64,000 bases of DNA from Flavobacteriia bacterium (GCA_026391005.1 JAPLEV010000036.1:1-64000); one strand, 5' to 3'. Shown: positions 7,738 through 17,311, counted from the first letter of the stretch. The notes: generated by a model from the letters alone, not told the origin. Translations and numbers: made by a program.

Positions 7738-8868
7738 ATGTCCGTCGCCTTCTGTGTGAATGTGCTCTTTTGTATCAGGGACTGAATTCGGAGGATCTAC
7801 TTGCAATATTTCTATTTCAAAAACCAAATCTGAATACGGAGGAATCGCTCCTGAGCGTCCTTCTTTACCATAAGCTTGAAAATAAGGAATAATCAAGGTT
7901 GCCTTCCCTCCTTTTCCTAACATACCAATTCCTTCTTCGAAGCCTGGAATCATCTTTTGAACTAAGTAATTGAATTCCAATGGTGAATTTCGATCGTAGG
8001 AAGAATCAAACTTTTTACCGTCCGATCGAATAGTACCTTTGTAGTGGAGTCCCATTTTTGAACCCAGAACAGGTTTGTCTCCTTCGCCCATATTTTCAAT
8101 ATTATATACTAAACCGGTTGCACTAAGTTTGGCATTTGGGTATTTAAGTAAAACTTGTTCATACATATACTTTTTATAGCCATCATTTCCCATGGCTTCA
8201 ATCTTCTCATACTCAATGGCAGCAATTGCATCCAAGCGATTTTTCTCAGCATTTATGACTTCATCAGCTGCTTTCGCGGCAGCAAATTTTACCCCAAACA
8301 CCTTAGTCGCATTAAATTTCTTTGCCGCTTTACCAATTCGAAGAATTTGAAGACTAAGAATCGTATCGTTTTGCGCAATTAAATCAACCACATCTTGACC
8401 TTGAACCACGTGACCAAAAACAGTATGTTTTCCGTTCAACCAAGGCGTTTCTTTGTGAGTTATAAAAAACTGACTTCCATTGGTATTAGGACCAGAATTC
8501 GCCATTGACAATATTCCTGGACCTGAGTGTACTAAATCAGCCACTATTTCGTCGGAAAACTTATAACCTGGATCGCCACTTCCTGTTCCAAGTGGATCGC
8601 CACCTTGAATCATGAAATCTTTAATGACACGATGAAATTTTAATCCATTGTAAAATGGTTTATCAAATTTTTTATCCGCGTGCTCAAACTTGCCTTCCGC
8701 TAAGCCAACAAAATTGGCAACTGTCATAGGAGTTTTTTTAAACTCTAGCGCGCAAATAATAACACCTTTAGATGTATTGAATTGAGCATACATGCCCTTT
8801 TCCAGCTTTTGCGCTGAGGCAAATTGAGCTGAAAGAAAAAGGATACAGAAGAAGATTGTATTTTTCAT
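7729..8868 (-). CDS. Periplasmic peptidyl-prolyl isomerase: cyclophilin-FKBP fusion
   Basis: A 379-residue secreted protein (signal peptide ending SAQFASAQ, residue 20) joining two unrelated proline-isomerase folds. Residues ~26-178 are a cyclophilin ([35 protein letters not shown]). Residues ~180-255 form a charged helical linker. Residues ~258-356 are an FKBP domain ([47 protein letters not shown]). The tail [11 protein letters not shown] is rich in His and may bind metal. It should speed folding of exported proteins. It lies 2 bases after the next FKBP gene, so the two are probably co-transcribed. Confidence 0.92.
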   Translation of the reverse strand: MKNTIFFCILFLSAQFASAQKLEKGMYAQFNTSKGVIICALEFKKTPMTVANFVGLAEGKFEHADKKFDKPFYNGLKFHRVIKDFMIQGGDPLGTGSGDPGYKFSDEIVADLVHSGPGILSMANSGPNTNGSQFFITHKETPWLNGKHTVFGHVVQGQDVVDLIAQNDTILSLQILRIGKAAKKFNATKVFGVKFAAAKAADEVINAEKNRLDAIAAIEYEKIEAMGNDGYKKYMYEQVLLKYPNAKLSATGLVYNIENMGEGDKPVLGSKMGLHYKGTIRSDGKKFDSSYDRNSPLEFNYLVQKMIPGFEEGIGMLGKGGKATLIIPYFQAYGKEGRSGAIPPYSDLVFEIEILQVDPPNSVPDTKEHIHTEGDGHKH

Positions 8869-8870
8869 TA

Positions 8871-9590
8871 TTAATTTTTTGGAGTGTCTTCGAAACTTAA
8901 TAATTCAACTTCAAAAATAAGCGTTGAATACGGAGCAATATCTGGCGATGGTGATTGCGCTCCATACGCTAAGTTTTGAGGAATAAAGAACTTAAACTTA
9001 GAACCAACAGACATCAGTTGTAAACCTTCTGTCCAACCTGGTATAACTTGATTCAAAGGAAACTCGATAGGCTCACCTCGATCAACAGAACTATCAAATA
9101 CTTTTCCTTCAATGGTTGTTCCGTGATAATGAACCTTCACTTTAGACGTAGCACTTGGCTTAGGCCCATCAGTTTCTCCTAAAATGGTGTATTGTAAACC
9201 CGAAGCAGTTGTCGTAACGCCTATGTTACGCATATTTTGTGAGAGAAAATATTCTCCCTCTATTTTGTACTTTTCATTTAATTTTTCTTCTTCGGCCTGT
9301 TTGGCTGCATTTTTTCCTTGGAAATAGTCATTTAAATACATGCCCCCATTATCATTACAAGCTAATGCTTTTTTCTCCCAAGCATCTTTAATTCCTTGAA
9401 TAATTAAATCGATATTTCCCTCGCTCATTTCTGTCTTTAGATTTCCAGCTATACTTGCACCTACAAGGTAAGAAACCGAATCAATTCTATTTTTAATAAC
9501 TGGCGCTTTTTCAACAGTTACTGGTTTTTTCTGAGCAAACATCGTTCCTGTTAAGCTCAATAAACTAATAATAATACATGTTTTTTTCAT
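8871..9590 (-). CDS. FKBP-type peptidyl-prolyl isomerase, FkpA/Mip-like, secreted
   Basis: A 239-residue protein with a signal peptide ([20 protein letters not shown]). The N-terminal helical region ([15 protein letters not shown]) matches the dimerisation domain of Mip/FkpA proteins. The C-terminal FKBP domain (~residues 140-232) carries [30 protein letters not shown] and [14 protein letters not shown]. This makes it a periplasmic or outer-membrane folding factor. It is 2 bases upstream of the cyclophilin-FKBP fusion and 12 bases downstream of nadK, which suggests one transcript CBS-nadK-FKBP-fusion. Confidence 0.93.
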   Translation of the reverse strand: MKKTCIIISLLSLTGTMFAQKKPVTVEKAPVIKNRIDSVSYLVGASIAGNLKTEMSEGNIDLIIQGIKDAWEKKALACNDNGGMYLNDYFQGKNAAKQAEEEKLNEKYKIEGEYFLSQNMRNIGVTTTASGLQYTILGETDGPKPSATSKVKVHYHGTTIEGKVFDSSVDRGEPIEFPLNQVIPGWTEGLQLMSVGSKFKFFIPQNLAYGAQSPSPDIAPYSTLIFEVELLSFEDTPKN

Positions 9591-9602
9591 AATAGATAGT
9601 TT

Positions 9603-10481
9603 TTAATTTCTTTTATCAACGCCCCAAAACATCTTGTTTCTGATCGTATCTAAAAAATTATTATTTTCAAATTTAATGACTTTTATCATAAATTCTGCTT
9701 TTTTTATGATGATTTCTTCTCCTTGCTTAATTGTTTTTGAATTTCCATCCAAACTAATTAAATATGTGCGATCCCTACCATCGATACTTAATTTAATGGG
9801 CAAATGATCTGGAACGACAACCGGGCGAACATTCAAATTGTGTGCCGCAATTGGCGTTAAGATATGAACTTGACAACCAGGGGTAATAATTGGTCCTCCA
9901 CAACTTAAATTATAGGCTGTGGAACCTGTTGGTGTTGAAACAATTAAGCCATCCGCCCAATAACTATTCAAGTATTTATCATCCAAACTCGCATGCACTG
10001 TAATCATTGATGAAGTATCCCGTTTTTGAATCGTTAGTTCATTTAAGGCAAAGTTATCAACACCAAAAATAGCTTCTGGCGTGTTCACCCTAAGTAATGA
10101 ACGAAGTTGAAAATCATATTTTTTTAAATCAATAGCAGCTAATGTAACTTCAATATCATCCTTAGAGATATTAGCCAAAAACCCTAATCTTCCGGTATTG
10201 AATCCAAGAATTGGCACCCCCGAGTCGCGAATAAACTGCACAGATTTTAGAAATGTACCATCACCACCAAGACTAATAAACAAATCGATACCGGTTCGCA
10301 TGTCATTAAAGGAGTTAAAAGTATCGTACGATTCACGAATACCACACTTCGCAATTAAGCTGGTATTTAGTTCAGATTCTAAAACAACTTTCCAGCCTAG
10401 TTCATCAGCAACTGACAATACTTTAAGAAAATATTCCGAAATATTCTTGTTTATTTTTTTACCAAAGATCGCTACCCTCAT
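9603..10481 (-). CDS. nadK: NAD kinase
   Basis: A 292-residue enzyme that phosphorylates NAD to NADP in the cytosol. It has the GGDGTFL phosphate-binding motif (~residue 70), LGFNTGRLGFLA, and the PTGSTAYNLSCGGPI signature. Length is normal for the family. The ATG at 10481 is chosen; the TTG two codons upstream overlaps the stop of the preceding CBS gene. The ATG follows that TGA stop by 2 bases, so the two are very likely translationally coupled. Confidence 0.97.
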   Translation of the reverse strand: MRVAIFGKKINKNISEYFLKVLSVADELGWKVVLESELNTSLIAKCGIRESYDTFNSFNDMRTGIDLFISLGGDGTFLKSVQFIRDSGVPILGFNTGRLGFLANISKDDIEVTLAAIDLKKYDFQLRSLLRVNTPEAIFGVDNFALNELTIQKRDTSSMITVHASLDDKYLNSYWADGLIVSTPTGSTAYNLSCGGPIITPGCQVHILTPIAAHNLNVRPVVVPDHLPIKLSIDGRDRTYLISLDGNSKTIKQGEEIIIKKAEFMIKVIKFENNNFLDTIRNKMFWGVDKRN

Positions 10482-10483
10482 GT

Positions 10484-11146
10484 TCAATACTTCATAAAAT
10501 TCATTAATGCATCATACTTCCAGCGCAAATCATCGTCACTAGCGACTGCTTGGAAAGACGCTTTTATTTTATAATCATAGCGTTCAAAAGTGAGGATAAT
10601 TCTTGATAAATTCAACTCATTTATTTTCAATGTAACTTCCAATACTGAAGATGAAACATCAGAGAGAATATAAGAACTTAAAATTTTGGCATTATTACTT
10701 TCAATAATTTGAGCGATTTGAGCCATCGAATAATCAATGGAATTAATCTCAAGAACTAAAATGCTACCCGGTTCTTTAATGCTTCCAATATTTGCGAGGG
10801 TGGTCATTAAATGATATATACTCGTACATCCAAGGTATTGTTCGTTTTCATCCAAGACAGGAATAATACTCAATTTATGCTCAGACATCATTGCTAGAAC
10901 ATCGTAGATATGGGCATTTTTATTCACATATGGCCTTGGCAAATGATCAAAAAGCTCATCTAAAACATCAGAGAGTACCAATCGATCTAAAATAGCTGAC
11001 TCAGACACCACACCAACAAAAGCGCCATTTTTTAAAACCGCAAGATGAACCACTTTAAATTCGTCCATCCAATTAATTGCTTTTTCGCCCGAATCCGTAT
11101 GAATTAAGGGAGGAATTTCATCAGTAATGAGTTCAATTGCTCGCAT
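10484..11146 (-). CDS. CBS domain pair protein
   Basis: A 220-residue cytosolic protein. Residues ~1-125 hold two CBS motifs (VVHLAVLKNGAFVGVVSES; KLSIIPVLDENEQYLGCTS), which usually bind adenine nucleotides as regulatory modules. Residues ~130-205 (ILVLEINSIDYSMAQIAQII, LEVTLKINELNLSRIILTFE) resemble an ACT-like fold. The pairing with nadK, 2 bases downstream, is common in Bacteroidota and hints at regulation by adenylate or pyridine nucleotides, but no target is known. It is divergent from pdxJ with about 60 bases between them. Confidence 0.85.
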   Translation of the reverse strand: MRAIELITDEIPPLIHTDSGEKAINWMDEFKVVHLAVLKNGAFVGVVSESAILDRLVLSDVLDELFDHLPRPYVNKNAHIYDVLAMMSEHKLSIIPVLDENEQYLGCTSIYHLMTTLANIGSIKEPGSILVLEINSIDYSMAQIAQIIESNNAKILSSYILSDVSSSVLEVTLKINELNLSRIILTFERYDYKIKASFQAVASDDDLRWKYDALMNFMKY

Positions 11147-11180
11147 CAGCGCGAAAGTAGTTAAATACTATGAGAATTTG

Positions 11181-11188
11181 TAATTTTG
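11181..11188 (+). promoter_or_regulatory. -7 promoter box TAnnTTTG for pdxJ
   Basis: TAATTTTG is a full match to the consensus and lies 18 bases before the pdxJ ATG at 11207, in the divergent interval with the CBS gene. Confidence 0.55.
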
Positions 11189-11206
11189 CACTTGTAAATT
11201 TAGACC

Positions 11207-11923
11207 ATGACAAAGTTGAGTGTGAATGTAAATAAGATCGCCACCCTCCGTAATGCTAGAGGTGGGAATATCCCAGATCTTGTTCAATTTGCTATAGATT
11301 GTGAACGTTTTGGGGCCGATGGGATTACTGTTCACCCTCGCCCAGACGAGCGACACATCACGAGAGAAGATACTTTCAAGCTCAGTCAAGCTATTTCAAC
11401 AGAATTAAATATAGAAGGTTATCCTGATGAGCGATTTATGTCGATAGTAGCAGAATGCAAACCCAAGCAAGCTACACTTGTTCCCGATCCTCCTGGTGTA
11501 CTAACCTCCTGCGCCGGATGGGAAATAAAAGAAAATCTCATTTTGCTAAAAAATGTAATCTCCGAACTTAAAAGTTTAAACACCCGTGTTGCATTATTTA
11601 TTGGAACTAACCTTGAAAATATAGCATTAGCGAGTTCCTTGGGCATTGACCGAATTGAATTGTATACAGGTCCATATGCTAAGGAATACAAAAATGATCC
11701 AAGTTCAGCGATAAAGCATTATAAAGTCGCGGCTCAATATGCCCTTTCGTTAGGATTAGAAATAAATGCTGGTCATGATTTAAATTTAGACAATCTTGGC
11801 TATTTCAAATTAAATATTCCTGAGTTAGTAGAGGTATCTATTGGTCATGCCTTGCTATCTGATGCACTTTACATGGGTATTGAAAGCACCATTTCAGAAT
11901 ATAAGTCTTGTCTTAAAGACTAG
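11207..11923 (+). CDS. pdxJ: Pyridoxine 5'-phosphate synthase
   Basis: A 238-residue TIM-barrel enzyme that condenses 1-deoxy-xylulose 5-phosphate with 3-amino-2-oxopropyl phosphate to form pyridoxine 5'-phosphate, the last step of DXP-dependent vitamin B6 synthesis. Characteristic segments are LSVNVNKIATLRNARGG, GADGITVHPRPDERHI, LVPDPPGVLTSCAGW and LEINAGHDLNLDNL (catalytic His region), and VSIGHALLSDALYMGI. Length is normal. Its TAG stop overlaps the stop codon of the convergent mscS gene on the other strand in the shared CTAG (11920-11923). Confidence 0.97.
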   Translation: MTKLSVNVNKIATLRNARGGNIPDLVQFAIDCERFGADGITVHPRPDERHITREDTFKLSQAISTELNIEGYPDERFMSIVAECKPKQATLVPDPPGVLTSCAGWEIKENLILLKNVISELKSLNTRVALFIGTNLENIALASSLGIDRIELYTGPYAKEYKNDPSSAIKHYKVAAQYALSLGLEINAGHDLNLDNLGYFKLNIPELVEVSIGHALLSDALYMGIESTISEYKSCLKD

Positions 11924-13023
11924 ACCTTATGCGTAAGTTCCACAGAACGTTTAGGGTAAGGAATAAGAATTTTATGTTGTTGAAATAAACGATTTATTTC
12001 GAAGCGCAGATCTGATTTATAATTATTTATATCCCAACTTTGATCAGCCCAAAAAATTAATTCCACCGCCAATCCGTTATCTGAAAAATTTGCCATTCGG
12101 ACAAAAATTGGCTGATTCTTTTTAACTTTTGGATGACTCATTGCTGTATCAATAAGTAATTTTGATACCAACTCTATGTCAGAGCCATAATCTACTACTA
12201 TTTCAATTGTAAAGCGCGATAATGCAGAACCGTGGGACCAATTCTCAACTTGGTGCTGCGTTAATCGTGTATTTGGGATAATCAAAACATTTCCTTCTCT
12301 GGTTTCAATTTGAGTAGTTCTGGGATTAATTTTCAGAATCTTGGCAACAACAGACGATTGATTAGAACTGCCAGATATTTCAACAATATCACCAATTTTT
12401 ATATTTCCTTCCAACAATAAAACTACACCAGCAATTAAATCTTTAAAAACATCTTGAAGACCAAGACCAAATCCGACTAATAATCCTACAGAACCTGTTA
12501 AAATTAAACTTAAGTCAATTGCAAGAATTTTACATGTCAGTAAAAACGAAAGAAGATAAATAATATATTTAGAAATTTGAATGTAGACATATTCCGTCCC
12601 GTCGTCATTTATTTTAGTTGACTTAAACTTTTGAATTAAATAGAGCTTTGTAACATTGACAAGCATTCTTGTGCCAATGAAAACGATGATAATAACTAAG
12701 ATATGATAAAAAGTGAGATTAAATGTTTTTAAATCAATCAACTTATAATTTATAAATTCTAAAAATGTAATTGATTCATTATTAAATCTGAAGCTTAATA
12801 CACCGAAATAAATTGCAAAAAGATAAACGCTTTGGCTTAACAATTTTAACCAAGTGGATCGTCTCCCCTCGATACTAATATTGGCACTTTTGAGGTAATT
12901 TTTCAAAAATCGTAGAATGAGTCTGCGTAAGACAAACGCTACAAAAAATATGATAGCTAAAAAAACGATGTTCCAAAAACAAATCTTGAAAGGACCTAAT
13001 TGAAAAATAGTACTACTTAACAT
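11920..13023 (-). CDS. MscS-family mechanosensitive ion channel
   Basis: A 367-residue inner-membrane protein. Four to five hydrophobic helices cover residues ~10-190. The pore-lining TM3 (LSLILTGSVGLLVGFGLGLQ) carries the small-residue Gly/Ala pattern of MscS. It runs into the beta domain (GNIKIGDIVEISG, VVAKILKINPRTTQIETREG, VLIIPNTRL) and the alpha/beta C-terminal domain. Such channels release solutes on osmotic downshock. It is 2 bases downstream of dnaG on the same strand. Confidence 0.93.
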   Translation of the reverse strand: MLSSTIFQLGPFKICFWNIVFLAIIFFVAFVLRRLILRFLKNYLKSANISIEGRRSTWLKLLSQSVYLFAIYFGVLSFRFNNESITFLEFINYKLIDLKTFNLTFYHILVIIIVFIGTRMLVNVTKLYLIQKFKSTKINDDGTEYVYIQISKYIIYLLSFLLTCKILAIDLSLILTGSVGLLVGFGLGLQDVFKDLIAGVVLLLEGNIKIGDIVEISGSSNQSSVVAKILKINPRTTQIETREGNVLIIPNTRLTQHQVENWSHGSALSRFTIEIVVDYGSDIELVSKLLIDTAMSHPKVKKNQPIFVRMANFSDNGLAVELIFWADQSWDINNYKSDLRFEINRLFQQHKILIPYPKRSVELTHKV

Positions 13024-13025
13024 AT

Positions 13026-14972
13026 TTATCTTAATATAATCCGGCCAAGTTGACCCGTTAGTTCTTTTTTAACACGCTCGTAAGCCATTTGCTCCGCTAA
13101 GATAAGCAATATATCCTCATGTGAAACAGTAGAATTCTTCAATTTATCCTGGAGTAATAAGATATGCTCATTGACTTTGTGGTATTTAAAATTCGCCAAT
13201 AAATTGGAAACTGTTTGAAGTAAATCCAAATCTTCTGTTTTAGTTTGAATATTAAATTTTAAAATCCAATTTGGACTTAATTCAGATTCGAAAGAATCCA
13301 AACTACTAATAAAATTAACTAGCAATTGATCTTCTAAATTTTGAAAAAACCTTATTGAATAGATGATTCCATCATTTATTCCTTTGACAAAATGCTCGTG
13401 AATTTGATGGCACAATGGTTCTCGAAAACTAAGCTCATCGTTACCTAATTCTAGACATATCATCTCAGCAACAGTAATTTTTTTTGACTCAATTTCATCC
13501 GTTTTAGGTGTATTGATTTCCCTTGTCCCAAACTGTAACATTATTCTAATTAACTCCAACTCGTAAAAAAAATTTTCCTTAACAACATGGACTGGTTTGG
13601 CAACAGGGCCATCATTAATTTTTAATTCGCGGTAGCTTGGTTCATTTAGTTCTTTGGCTAATGTGTTCTTTCTCAGTCGTATTAATTCGTTACTAACTAA
13701 ATTTTCATCAATATCAAAATGCGTTGATAATTCTTTGGCATAAATATTTCGGATAATGTTATCCGGTATTAAAGAAACAGAATGAATAATTTCTTTAATC
13801 ATATTGGCTTTATGCAATGGGTCATTGATTCCTTCAGCTAACAGGACAGATGCTTTAAAGGAGATAAAATCCTTTTTATTTTCTGCTAAAAAATGCACTG
13901 TTTCATCCGTACTATGCCCCTTCGCATATGAATCTGGATCTTCACCATCAGGAAAAAGCACCACCTTCACATTCATCCCTTCCTCCAAAATTAAATCGAT
14001 ACCACGAAATGAAGCTTTAATTCCTGCGGCATCTCCATCAAAAAGAATCGTTATATTTTTAGTATACCTACTAATTAATTTAATTTGTTCTTTGGTAAGT
14101 GAAGTTCCAGATGATGAAACAACGTTTTGAATACCCGCTTGATGCATACTAATTACATCAGTATAACCTTCACACAACAAACATTCATCATACTTTGTAA
14201 TATCGCCCTTTGCAAAGAAAAGTCCATACAAAATTTGACTTTTATTGTAAACGATGCTATCAGGAGAATTAAAGTACTTCGCAATCTTTTTGTCATTTTG
14301 TAAGGTACGTGCACCGAAACCTAAGACCCTTCCCGAGATACTTTGAATGGGGAAAATAACTCGTCCACGAAAAAAATCAAAGGTTTTTTCTTCTTTTGAT
14401 TTTGTTAGACCTACAGATTCCAGGTATTCTAATTTGTATCCCTTTCCTAAAGCCGTTTTTGTAAAATCATCGGCCTTATTGAAACAATAACCTAACTGAA
14501 ATTTCTCAATGATATCCCTTCTAAATCCGCGTTCTTCAAAATAAGACAAGCCAATTGCCTGTCCTTCTTCCGAATGAAGTAAATTTTTTGCAAAATATTC
14601 ACGTGCAAATTCATTAATAATGAACAAGCTATCTCTCTCGGTATTTTGCGCTAATTCCTCAGCAGTTGGGGCAACATCATTTGGAATTTCGATGCCATAT
14701 TTTTCAGCAAGCCATCTCAATGCTTCAGGATAAGAATAATGTTCTTTTTCCATAAGAAAAGAAACCACTGTACCCCCTTTTCCTGTAGAAAAGCATTTAA
14801 ATATCTGTTTAGCTGGAGAGACCACAAACGAAGCCGTTTTTTCATCCGTAAAAGGACTCAATCCTTTTAAATTTGAGCCTGCGCGTTTTAATTGCACAAA
14901 TTCCCCAATCACCTCTTCAATGCGAGATGTTTGCATGATTTCCTCAATAATAAAAGGTGGAATTTTACTCAT
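13026..14972 (-). CDS. dnaG: DNA primase with degenerate zinc-binding domain
   Basis: A 648-residue primase that makes RNA primers at replication forks. Residues ~1-100 are the zinc-binding-domain fold, followed by the RNA-polymerase/TOPRIM core (ILYGLFFAKGDI, LCEGYTDVISMHQAGI, ILFDGDAAGIKA) and a C-terminal helicase-binding region. In the N-terminal domain three of four zinc ligands are replaced: Ser39, Thr42 and Thr63, with only Cys60 left. Zinc binding is therefore unlikely. I recall similar losses in other flavobacterial primases, so this is probably lineage-wide. It overlaps the next upstream gene by 4 bases. Confidence 0.95.
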   Translation of the reverse strand: MSKIPPFIIEEIMQTSRIEEVIGEFVQLKRAGSNLKGLSPFTDEKTASFVVSPAKQIFKCFSTGKGGTVVSFLMEKEHYSYPEALRWLAEKYGIEIPNDVAPTAEELAQNTERDSLFIINEFAREYFAKNLLHSEEGQAIGLSYFEERGFRRDIIEKFQLGYCFNKADDFTKTALGKGYKLEYLESVGLTKSKEEKTFDFFRGRVIFPIQSISGRVLGFGARTLQNDKKIAKYFNSPDSIVYNKSQILYGLFFAKGDITKYDECLLCEGYTDVISMHQAGIQNVVSSSGTSLTKEQIKLISRYTKNITILFDGDAAGIKASFRGIDLILEEGMNVKVVLFPDGEDPDSYAKGHSTDETVHFLAENKKDFISFKASVLLAEGINDPLHKANMIKEIIHSVSLIPDNIIRNIYAKELSTHFDIDENLVSNELIRLRKNTLAKELNEPSYRELKINDGPVAKPVHVVKENFFYELELIRIMLQFGTREINTPKTDEIESKKITVAEMICLELGNDELSFREPLCHQIHEHFVKGINDGIIYSIRFFQNLEDQLLVNFISSLDSFESELSPNWILKFNIQTKTEDLDLLQTVSNLLANFKYHKVNEHILLLQDKLKNSTVSHEDILLILAEQMAYERVKKELTGQLGRIILR

Positions 14973-15379
14973 TTTTCAAGGTATCCATAATCTTTTTCAC
15001 TTGTAATTTTTCCGCTTTCATCGTAGGTAGTCCAAAGCCCTACAATCTTATCATTATGATATTCACCACGATAATGCATTCTGCCACTTGGGTATTTAAC
15101 CATCGTAAAGCCATCCTTTAATCCATGCGTATAAAAAGTAATGGAAAGTTCAGCCCCACCTTCAGAAAAGAAAACCCATTTGCCTTGTCGAAGATATTTC
15201 TCGTCTTTTGCCCCCTCAAATTTCTTATTTTTCTTGCCAGGATACCATTCTGTATAAATTCCATTTTTAAATTCAACTAAATTTTCTTTTTTTGTTGATG
15301 CATCAGCGGGGTTCTTTTCATTACTTTGGCAAGCAAACAATAAACAAGAAAAGATAGTCAAGGTGTAAATAATTTTCAT
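14969..15379 (-). CDS. Lipoprotein with MORN-like (YwqK-type) repeats
   Basis: A 136-residue protein with a lipoprotein signal (LLFAC, Cys ~17). Repeated short beta units have the MORN/YwqK flavour: LRQGKWVFFSEGG, GLKDGFTMVKYPSGRMHYRG and DKIVGLWTTYDESGKI. It is probably anchored to the outer membrane or periplasm. Relatives are often labelled toxin-antitoxin YwqK antitoxins, but nothing here supports a toxin-antitoxin role and no toxin gene is adjacent. Start and stop overlap neighbours by 4 bases on each side (ispB-like gene and dnaG), so it is embedded in an operon. Confidence 0.75.
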   Translation of the reverse strand: MKIIYTLTIFSCLLFACQSNEKNPADASTKKENLVEFKNGIYTEWYPGKKNKKFEGAKDEKYLRQGKWVFFSEGGAELSITFYTHGLKDGFTMVKYPSGRMHYRGEYHNDKIVGLWTTYDESGKITSEKDYGYLEK

Positions 15380-16347
15380 TTTTCTCTATACATTGTATAA
15401 TTCACCAAACCAATCAGCGAGTTTTTCGCCTCAGAATCAGGAATTTCGGTTAATAAGTCCAGTGCTTTATTTCCATAATAAAACATTTTATCGCACGCAT
15501 AGTCAATTCCACCCGATCGAATAATTATTTCAATCGCACGATTAATCGCTTCAGATTCATCATTTTTATTTTTAACAATATCCATTAATACTTTTCGATC
15601 AGCCTTAGAAGCATTATTTATTGCATAAATAAACGGAAGCGTCATCTTTTGTTCTCGGATATCTATACCTGTTGGCTTACCAATTTTATCAGAAGAACCA
15701 TAATCAAAAATATCATCTTTAATTTGAAATGTTATTCCAACGAGTTCACCAAAACTGAACATTGTTTCAGCCCAAGTATTCTCGCCAACACTAATTGCAC
15801 CTGCTTCACAACACGTAGCAATAAGCGATGCTGTTTTTTTCTTTATTATTTCAAAATAAATATCCTCCGTAATGTCTAAGCGCCTCGTTTTTTCAATCTG
15901 AAGCAATTCACCTTCCGACATTTCTCGAACAGATCTAGCTACAATTTTAAGTAGTTCCGTATTTTCTTTTTCGAGCGATAATAATAATATTCTGGAAAGC
16001 ATATAATCGCCTACCAAAACGGCAATTTTATTTTTCCATAAGGCATTCACAGAAAAATACCCTCTTCTTTCATTTGCATCATCGACCACATCATCGTGCA
16101 CTAAGGTGGCAGTATGCAATAACTCAACTAAAGAAGCAGCATCGTAGGTCTTTTCACCTATTTCTCCCAGCATCTTTGCTGTTAGAAAAACAAACATTGG
16201 TCGCATCTGCTTCCCTTTGCGTTTCACAATATATTGTGTCACTTTGTCAAGCAATGGCACTTTGGATCGCATTGTTTCCTTAAAATGTTCATCGAATTGA
16301 ACCATTTCATTGAAAATTGGCGCCATTATTTGTTCTACAGATAGCAT
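15376..16347 (-). CDS. Polyprenyl diphosphate synthase (octaprenyl/IspB type)
   Basis: A 323-residue trans-isoprenyl diphosphate synthase that lengthens an allylic diphosphate with isopentenyl diphosphate units. It supplies the side chain of menaquinone or a related quinone. The two Asp-rich motifs are present: LVHDDVVDDANERRG (first DDxxD) and FQIKDDIFDYG (second). KRKGKQMRPMFVFLTAKML is the substrate-binding Lys-Arg segment. Chain length cannot be read from the sequence with certainty. It overlaps the downstream lipoprotein gene by 4 bases. Confidence 0.93.
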   Translation of the reverse strand: MLSVEQIMAPIFNEMVQFDEHFKETMRSKVPLLDKVTQYIVKRKGKQMRPMFVFLTAKMLGEIGEKTYDAASLVELLHTATLVHDDVVDDANERRGYFSVNALWKNKIAVLVGDYMLSRILLLSLEKENTELLKIVARSVREMSEGELLQIEKTRRLDITEDIYFEIIKKKTASLIATCCEAGAISVGENTWAETMFSFGELVGITFQIKDDIFDYGSSDKIGKPTGIDIREQKMTLPFIYAINNASKADRKVLMDIVKNKNDESEAINRAIEIIIRSGGIDYACDKMFYYGNKALDLLTEIPDSEAKNSLIGLVNYTMYREK

Positions 16348-16387
16348 TTAACAAAAATAGTATTTAGAATTGAGCATAGTAAACTCT

Positions 16388-17311
16388 TTAAAACATCTTT
16401 TCTCTTTTCAGTAAATAATTCACTAAAACTGGATTATATCCCTCATTTATATCTGCCTCCACAAAATCAATTCTACAATCGGTGCATCTCAGTTTTATTT
16501 CATTCATGTATTTCCGAATTCCTTGGACATATTTTTCTTTTATTTCAGCAGGTTGAACTCTCATTTTTTCACCTGTTTCCATGTCTATTAATTGATATGG
16601 TCTGTTGTCCAATTCAAAATCTAATTCCATTTTCGAGTCAGTAACATGAAAAACAACCACCTCATGTTTGTTATGCTTTAAATGATTCAAGGCTTGAAAC
16701 ATTTCCTCTATTCGATCTGAATCACCTAACAAGTCCGTAAAGAGAATAATCAAACTTCGTTTATGACTCAATTCAGCAATATCATGCAAGGTTTGAATTG
16801 TATCAGTGCTTCTTTTTTCCTTTTCATCATAATTTAGATACCATTTCTCCATTTCGGAATACAAAAACCGATGGTGGGCAGTACTCGATTTTGCAGGGGA
16901 ATTAACGTGTATTTTGTCCGAAAAAATGGTAAGACCTACGGCATCTCGTTGCTTTCTGAGCAGTTCAATCAAGCTAGCTGCTGCATATACTGAAAAGATG
17001 AGTTTAGTCAATTTAGCATCCTTAGGAAAGAACATGGAGCTGGAACAATCAATTAGAAGTTGGCAACGTAGGTTGGTCTCTTCTTCATATTTTTTTGTAA
17101 ACAACTTATCTGTCCTTCCATAAAGCTTCCAATCGATGTGGCGAGTAGATTCACCCGGATTATAAATGCGATGTTCCGCAAATTCAACTGAAAAACCATG
17201 AAAGGGACTTTTATGAAGACCTGTAATAAAACCTTCCACCACTTGTTTTGCCAACAATTCTAAATTGCCAAAATCAGCTAAAAGTGCTTTATCAATCGAT
17301 TTATCAATCAT
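16388..17311 (-). CDS. DUF58 domain protein (MoxR-associated)
   Basis: A 307-residue protein with no signal peptide. GESTRHIDWKLYGRTDKLF is the DUF58 signature, followed by a von Willebrand A-like fold with a MIDAS-type DCSSSMFF (Asp-x-Ser-x-Ser). In Bacteroidota this gene normally lies between a MoxR AAA ATPase gene and the bat genes, acting in an envelope-stress or aerotolerance system. Here the next genes are a polyprenyl synthase downstream and a divergent T9SS protein upstream, so the cluster is split. BatA lies at 44877. Confidence 0.88.
   Translation of the reverse strand: MIDKSIDKALLADFGNLELLAKQVVEGFITGLHKSPFHGFSVEFAEHRIYNPGESTRHIDWKLYGRTDKLFTKKYEEETNLRCQLLIDCSSSMFFPKDAKLTKLIFSVYAAASLIELLRKQRDAVGLTIFSDKIHVNSPAKSSTAHHRFLYSEMEKWYLNYDEKEKRSTDTIQTLHDIAELSHKRSLIILFTDLLGDSDRIEEMFQALNHLKHNKHEVVVFHVTDSKMELDFELDNRPYQLIDMETGEKMRVQPAEIKEKYVQGIRKYMNEIKLRCTDCRIDFVEADINEGYNPVLVNYLLKREKMF

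Noticed and set aside
14969..15379. Toxin-antitoxin system (YwqK antitoxin label)
   Set aside because: The protein is a lipoprotein with MORN-like repeats inside a housekeeping operon, and no toxin gene is adjacent.
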